A stretch of DNA of 64,000 nucleotides from the NCBI RefSeq assembly GCF_015637705.1, contig NZ_JADOBE010000006.1, forward strand, positions 140,420-204,419, given 5' to 3'. Each line of letters opens with the position of its first letter. Position 1 is the stretch's first letter. Position numbers and translations under genes: made by a program. The stretch is from Pseudomonas sp. N040. GTDB lineage: Bacteria > Pseudomonadota > Gammaproteobacteria > Pseudomonadales > Pseudomonadaceae. The notes under the pieces were generated by a model, which saw only the letters and a program-made list of their open reading frames with translations, was not told the origin of the DNA and ran no database searches. This document shows, one piece after another, positions 58,888 to 64,000 of the stretch.

Positions 58888-60177
58888 TCAGAGGATATTG
58901 GCGTAGTCCGCTTCGATCCGGTCCAGATTCAGGTGGTTGAGGAAGTTCGAGAAACACATCCAGGCCGACAGCGCATTCAGGTCGCGAAACTGCGGCGGCA
59001 GGTACTTGGGCGGCACCAGCAGACCCTCGTCGACCAGCTGGCGCAGGGTGCGCATGTCTTCCAGGGTGGTCTTGCCGCTGAACAGCAGGGGGATCTGCTC
59101 CAGCTTGCCCTTGCGCACCGCGAGCTGGATGTAGTTGTAGATCAGGATGAAGCCCTTGAGGTAGGACAGGTCCTTGGTGAACGGCAGACCGTCCGGGGTC
59201 GAGCCGCGAAACACCCGGCTGGAATTACTGTAGCTGCTCTCGGCACTGAAACCCTGCTCGCGGTAGAAGTGGTAAACCTCGAGGAAGTCCGCGCCCTCCT
59301 CGGCCATGTGGATGGCCCGGGTGCGGTTGGTCAGCTTGCGCAGGCGGGTCGGGTAGGAGGTGAAGCTGATGACCTCCATGAGGATCGCCAGTCCTTCCTG
59401 GGTGACGGTCGACGAGGGCGGCCCCTTGGCCAGGAAGGTGCAGAACGGCTGGTTGAGACCATTCAGGGTAGTGGCCACATGCACCATGCCTTCATGCACT
59501 TCCAGCGCCCGCACATCGCGCGGATTGAACAGTGCATCGCTGCGGATCTTGATGTAGTCGGCCCCGGCTGCCGCATCGGCGACGATGCCGTCGGATTCGA
59601 ACACGCGGATGGTGTCGTCGCCGAACACCGCGGCCAGACGCTCCTGCAGGATGGCTACGGCATCACTGGCGGTGAGCGTCTTGGCCTCGTCCTTGAGATC
59701 GCCACGACTGTCGATGTTGTTCAGGTAACCGGACAGCATCAGCCCCAGATCGGCCAGGGTCGGATCACCGGCATGGAAGGCGTCGGACGCGGCGCCGTAG
59801 AGTTCCTGGGAGATCAGGCCGAAATCCGCCGTACCGCGCGCTTCGAGCATGCGGATGACCATGCGGTATTCCTTGCACATGCGCCGCATGATCTGCCCGA
59901 CCGGGTTGAACTGGCCGAGCTGGCGGGTGATGTCGCGCTCGATGTTCTGCAGTTCGAGCTTTTTCTCGCCGGCGTCGAACGGCAATGGCCGGTTCTCGTA
60001 GTAAGCCCGGTCGACCTGCGGCAGCGCCTTGCCGCCGGCCTTGAGAAAAGCCTGGCCAACCGCATCATCCCACTTGATCGCGTCAAGCACGCGGATCGGG
60101 TTCTGCGCCAGCACGATGCGCTCCGACAGGGCGCGAATGGTCTGCTGATAGTCCTCCGGCGACTTGCGCGTGCTCAT
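58888..60177 (-). CDS. DUF1704 (QEGLA-motif) putative zinc metallopeptidase
   Basis: Start at 60177; 429 residues. It has the HEGMVH motif (228-233, HExxxH) and TQEGLA with Glu261 about 30 residues later, the metal site pattern of DUF1704. The family is annotated as flavohaemoglobin-expression modulating, and it includes the eukaryotic tubulin carboxypeptidase MATCAP. No signal peptide, so cytoplasmic. It lies seven bases after the lipoprotein gene that precedes it. Substrate unknown. Confidence 0.87.
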   Translation of the reverse strand: MSTRKSPEDYQQTIRALSERIVLAQNPIRVLDAIKWDDAVGQAFLKAGGKALPQVDRAYYENRPLPFDAGEKKLELQNIERDITRQLGQFNPVGQIMRRMCKEYRMVIRMLEARGTADFGLISQELYGAASDAFHAGDPTLADLGLMLSGYLNNIDSRGDLKDEAKTLTASDAVAILQERLAAVFGDDTIRVFESDGIVADAAAGADYIKIRSDALFNPRDVRALEVHEGMVHVATTLNGLNQPFCTFLAKGPPSSTVTQEGLAILMEVISFTSYPTRLRKLTNRTRAIHMAEEGADFLEVYHFYREQGFSAESSYSNSSRVFRGSTPDGLPFTKDLSYLKGFILIYNYIQLAVRKGKLEQIPLLFSGKTTLEDMRTLRQLVDEGLLVPPKYLPPQFRDLNALSAWMCFSNFLNHLNLDRIEADYANIL

Positions 60178-60184
60178 GCGGGCC

Positions 60185-60736
60185 TCACTGCCCGCTGCGC
60201 TGGTAGCGGGCAGCCTCGACGAACACATCGGCATTCGCCGGATCGTTGAGGAACGCCAGCACATCGGCAGCCGGGGCGGTGACCAGTGCGCTTTCGCCCT
60301 CCACCGTGTCGATCACCTCGCCCTGCAGGCGCCCGGCGCGGATCTCGTCGATGAACAGCTGGTTATCCAGGCTGTAGACCAGCAACTCGTTGCTGCTGGT
60401 GATCTCGAACCCGCCAACCGCGAAGCTTTCACCAAAGCGCCGGGGCAGGCGCGTGGAGAGATACCAGCGGTGGCCGCTGTGATTGACGGTGAAGTCATAT
60501 TCCTCGGCGCCTTCCAGGTTTTCCGGACTGCCGGCCATCAGCCGCGCCCTGAAACTGTTCTCGCCGGAACGGCTGATATCGAGAAACATCTGCTCGCCCC
60601 ACTCGTTGCTGCGCGACCATTCACCGAGCAGCGCCAACGGTGGCGGCTCGTTGGCCGGCAGCGGCTCGCGAAACACCACCAGGCAGCCACCGAGCAGCAG
60701 GAAAGACAGGGCCAGCACAACACGCAATGCTTTCAC
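60185..60736 (-). CDS. Putative lipoprotein
   Basis: The 183-residue product has lipobox LLGGC (Cys about 18) and a beta-rich domain with GEWSRSNEWGEQMFLDI and FTVNHSGHRWYLSTRLP, ending in a helical tail. It is seven bases upstream of the DUF1704 gene, hence an operon. Not recognised. Confidence 0.8.
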   Translation of the reverse strand: MKALRVVLALSFLLLGGCLVVFREPLPANEPPPLALLGEWSRSNEWGEQMFLDISRSGENSFRARLMAGSPENLEGAEEYDFTVNHSGHRWYLSTRLPRRFGESFAVGGFEITSSNELLVYSLDNQLFIDEIRAGRLQGEVIDTVEGESALVTAPAADVLAFLNDPANADVFVEAARYQRSGQ

Positions 60737-60776
60737 TAAGCGCTCCTTGTGACGCGAAAAGACCAGGCGACCACTC

Positions 60777-61490
60777 TTACAAGCCGGTGACCAGGTAAAG
60801 ATAGCGTTTCAGAATCCCGCGGGTCTCATCCACGTCGATATTTTCCAGCCCGACCAGCAGGCCCTGATACTCCATGCGCAGAATGATCGACGTCAACAAG
60901 TGCGCATCTTCGCGCGGACGCTTCGAACCGAGGGCCTCGAAAAACAGGTCGACGCCACTGGCGAGGATCTGCTGGTGGGCCATGCTCACCTGGCGCAGGG
61001 CCGGATTGTTCAGGGCCTCCAGGCGCAGGGCCTGTTCCGCCAGCAACCCGTCGCGGTTGTCGCGCAGCTGGTTGCGCACATACAGCAGGGCGCGCTCGAC
61101 CACATGGTCAACCACGGCGCGACGCGACGCTTCATCCTGCTTAAGACCGGCCGAGAGCGCCTGCAGATCGGTTTCGGCATCGGCCCAGAAGCGCGACAGC
61201 ATGGCCGCATTGTGCTCGACAAACTGGGCAAAGGTGTCGGTAATCAGGTCGTTGATGTCTTTGAAGTAGTAGGTGGTCGCCGACAGCGGCACCCCGGCTT
61301 CGGCGGCTACCGCGCGGTGGCGCACCGCGCGCACCCCGTCGCGCACGATGATGCGCATGGCGGCATCGAGAATGGCCTGGCGGCGCTGCTCGCTGCCCTT
61401 GCGGCTGGCCTTGCGGCCCTGATACTGGATGCTCTCGGCCAGCGCACTGGCAACTTCCGAAGCACCTTCTCCGACGGCTCTGTTGGTCAC
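60777..61490 (-). CDS. TetR/AcrR-family regulator
   Basis: GTG at 61490 is a plausible start; a TTG at 61517 lacks a ribosome binding site. About 237 residues, with a disordered 35-residue tail before the HTH (RRQAILDAAMRIIVRDG and VPLSATTYYFKDINDLI). The C-terminal domain is helical. Adjacent to lysS in P. aeruginosa from memory (PA3699). Targets unknown. Confidence 0.85.
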   Translation of the reverse strand: MTNRAVGEGASEVASALAESIQYQGRKASRKGSEQRRQAILDAAMRIIVRDGVRAVRHRAVAAEAGVPLSATTYYFKDINDLITDTFAQFVEHNAAMLSRFWADAETDLQALSAGLKQDEASRRAVVDHVVERALLYVRNQLRDNRDGLLAEQALRLEALNNPALRQVSMAHQQILASGVDLFFEALGSKRPREDAHLLTSIILRMEYQGLLVGLENIDVDETRGILKRYLYLVTGL

Positions 61491-61546
61491 GACGGTTGAA
61501 TCCCGGCAAGTGGACAATCGTTAAGGCACATTGTCCCGCCCGCCCA

Positions 61547-61587
61547 GCCAACAAGCAATGCCGGGGCTGCCGGCATTGCTTGTTGGC
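61547..61587. repeat. Perfect 18-bp inverted repeat after lysS
   Basis: GCCAACAAGCAATGCCGG and its exact complement flank a five-base loop, starting one base after the lysS stop on the minus strand. There is no T-tract after it, so it is probably a stability or processing hairpin rather than a normal terminator. Confidence 0.75.
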
Positions 61588-63090
<1,503 letters not shown>

Positions 63091-63133
63091 GGTCGTAGGG
63101 TTCCGAAAAATGTAATCAGGTCTGGCTGGACGC

Positions 63134-64000
63134 TTACAGGCCTTGCTTGAGGCTGGCTTCCAGGTACTCGTCAAGGTCGCCATCGAGCACCTTGTCGCAG
63201 TCACTGCGCTCGATATTGGTGCGCAGGTCCTTGATCCGCGAGGCGTCGAGCACATACGAGCGGATCTGGTGGCCCCAGCCGATGTCCGACTTGGAATCCT
63301 CCAGCTCCTGCGAGGCGGCGTTGCGCTTCTGCACTTCCTGTTCGTACAGGCGCGCGCGCAGCATCTTCATCGCCGTGTCCTTGTTGGCGTGCTGGGAACG
63401 CTCGTTCTGGCAGCAGACCACGGTGTTGCTCGGCAGGTGGGTGATCCGTACCGCCGAGTCGGTGGTGTTGACGTGCTGGCCACCGGCGCCCGAGGAGCGG
63501 TAGGTGTCGATGCGCAGGTCCGACGGGTTGATCTCGATCTCGATGTTGTCGTCGATTTCCGGCGAGACGAACACCGCGGTGAACGAGGTGTGCCGGCGGT
63601 TGCCCGAGTCGAACGGGCTCTTGCGCACCAGGCGGTGCACGCCGATCTCGGTACGCAGCCAGCCAAAGGCGTATTCGCCCTTGATATGCACGGTAGCGCC
63701 CTTGATCCCGGCCACTTCGCCGGCGGACAGTTCCATGATAGTGGCCTCGAAACCGCGCTTGTCGGCCCAGCGCAGGTACATGCGCAGCAGCATGTTGGCC
63801 CAGTCCTGGGCCTCGGTGCCGCCGGACCCGGCCTGGATATCCAGGTAGGCGTTGTTGGCGTCCATCTCGCCGCTGAACATGCGGCGGAACTCGAGCTTCT
63901 CGAGGATCGAGCAGAGACGGTCCAGTTCGCTGCTGATATCGGCGACGGCACCCTCGTCGTTTTCCTCGACCGCCATCTCCAGCAGGTCACGGGAATCGGC
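63134..64000 (-). CDS. prfB: Peptide chain release factor 2 (5' partial)
   Basis: The open frame runs to the window edge, so the N-terminus and the expected programmed frameshift are outside. Visible parts are the SPF anticodon tripeptide in [16 protein letters not shown] and GGQ in [15 protein letters not shown]. It terminates at UGA and UAA. It heads the prfB-lysS unit. Confidence 0.96.
   Translation of the reverse strand, partial: ADSRDLLEMAVEENDEGAVADISSELDRLCSILEKLEFRRMFSGEMDANNAYLDIQAGSGGTEAQDWANMLLRMYLRWADKRGFEATIMELSAGEVAGIKGATVHIKGEYAFGWLRTEIGVHRLVRKSPFDSGNRRHTSFTAVFVSPEIDDNIEIEINPSDLRIDTYRSSGAGGQHVNTTDSAVRITHLPSNTVVCCQNERSQHANKDTAMKMLRARLYEQEVQKRNAASQELEDSKSDIGWGHQIRSYVLDASRIKDLRTNIERSDCDKVLDGDLDEYLEASLKQGL

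Overview
The window is a chromosomal segment of a Pseudomonas-like gammaproteobacterium. Evidence is the high G+C with C/G-ending third positions, the Pseudomonas gene neighbourhoods (hemA-prfA-prmC-moeB-murI divergent from a TPR lipoprotein-lolB-ispE-tRNA-Gln-prs-rplY-pth-ychF), and Pseudomonas-restricted families (DUF6231-like protein, QuiP-like acylase, MexJKL-like efflux set). Both ends cut genes: a dioxygenase-like fusion at position 1 and prfB at position 64000.

Layout. (1) 1-3830 is accessory: a cupin dioxygenase-like/GlcG fusion, a small membrane protein, a decayed dehydrogenase fragment, an iron-type alcohol dehydrogenase, and an intergenic stretch with copies of IS3-family ends. (2) 3834-22911 is mostly core: EamA exporter, nhaA, slyB, pdxH, an EAL phosphodiesterase, a serine hydrolase, a secreted glycoside hydrolase, dinG, two tandem OmpA-like lipoproteins, SEC-C proteins and quiP. 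From memory this resembles the P. aeruginosa PA1032-PA1053 neighbourhood. (3) 23045-35440 is core: pagL, murI, moeB, prmC, prfA, hemA, then lolB, ispE, tRNA-Gln, prs, rplY, pth, ychF (like PA4661-PA4673). (4) 35520-37560 is a scar of mobile DNA: a cut integrase, an IS3 remnant with its right end, an intact secreted repeat protein, a truncated helicase joined to an unrelated fragment, and an HlyD fragment. (5) 37565-45909 carries azoR, a LysR regulator, a hydrolase, ppiA, lipocalin, glucokinase, a SbmA-like ABC protein with a ruined ATPase domain, and a GH5 glucanase. (6) 46170-64000 carries a MexJK-like RND pump with divergent TetR, rsmJ, tsaB, adk, ppc, several envelope/unknown genes, a DUF1704 metallopeptidase-like protein, a TetR regulator, lysS and prfB.

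How the genes work together: block 3 couples tetrapyrrole synthesis, peptide release and its methylation (prfA/prmC), cell-wall and outer-membrane assembly (murI, lolB, pagL), isoprenoid and nucleotide precursor supply and translation. Block 6 adds the second release factor, lysyl-tRNA synthetase, tRNA modification and anaplerotic carbon fixation. The most unusual items are the secreted DSFGNTT-repeat protein inside the scar, the SbmA-like transporter lacking the Walker A lysine, the truncated helicase cut at its Walker A lysine, the dioxygenase-GlcG fusion, and solo copies of the same IS3-type end at opposite sides of the window. No CRISPR array, intact prophage or complete insertion sequence was found.
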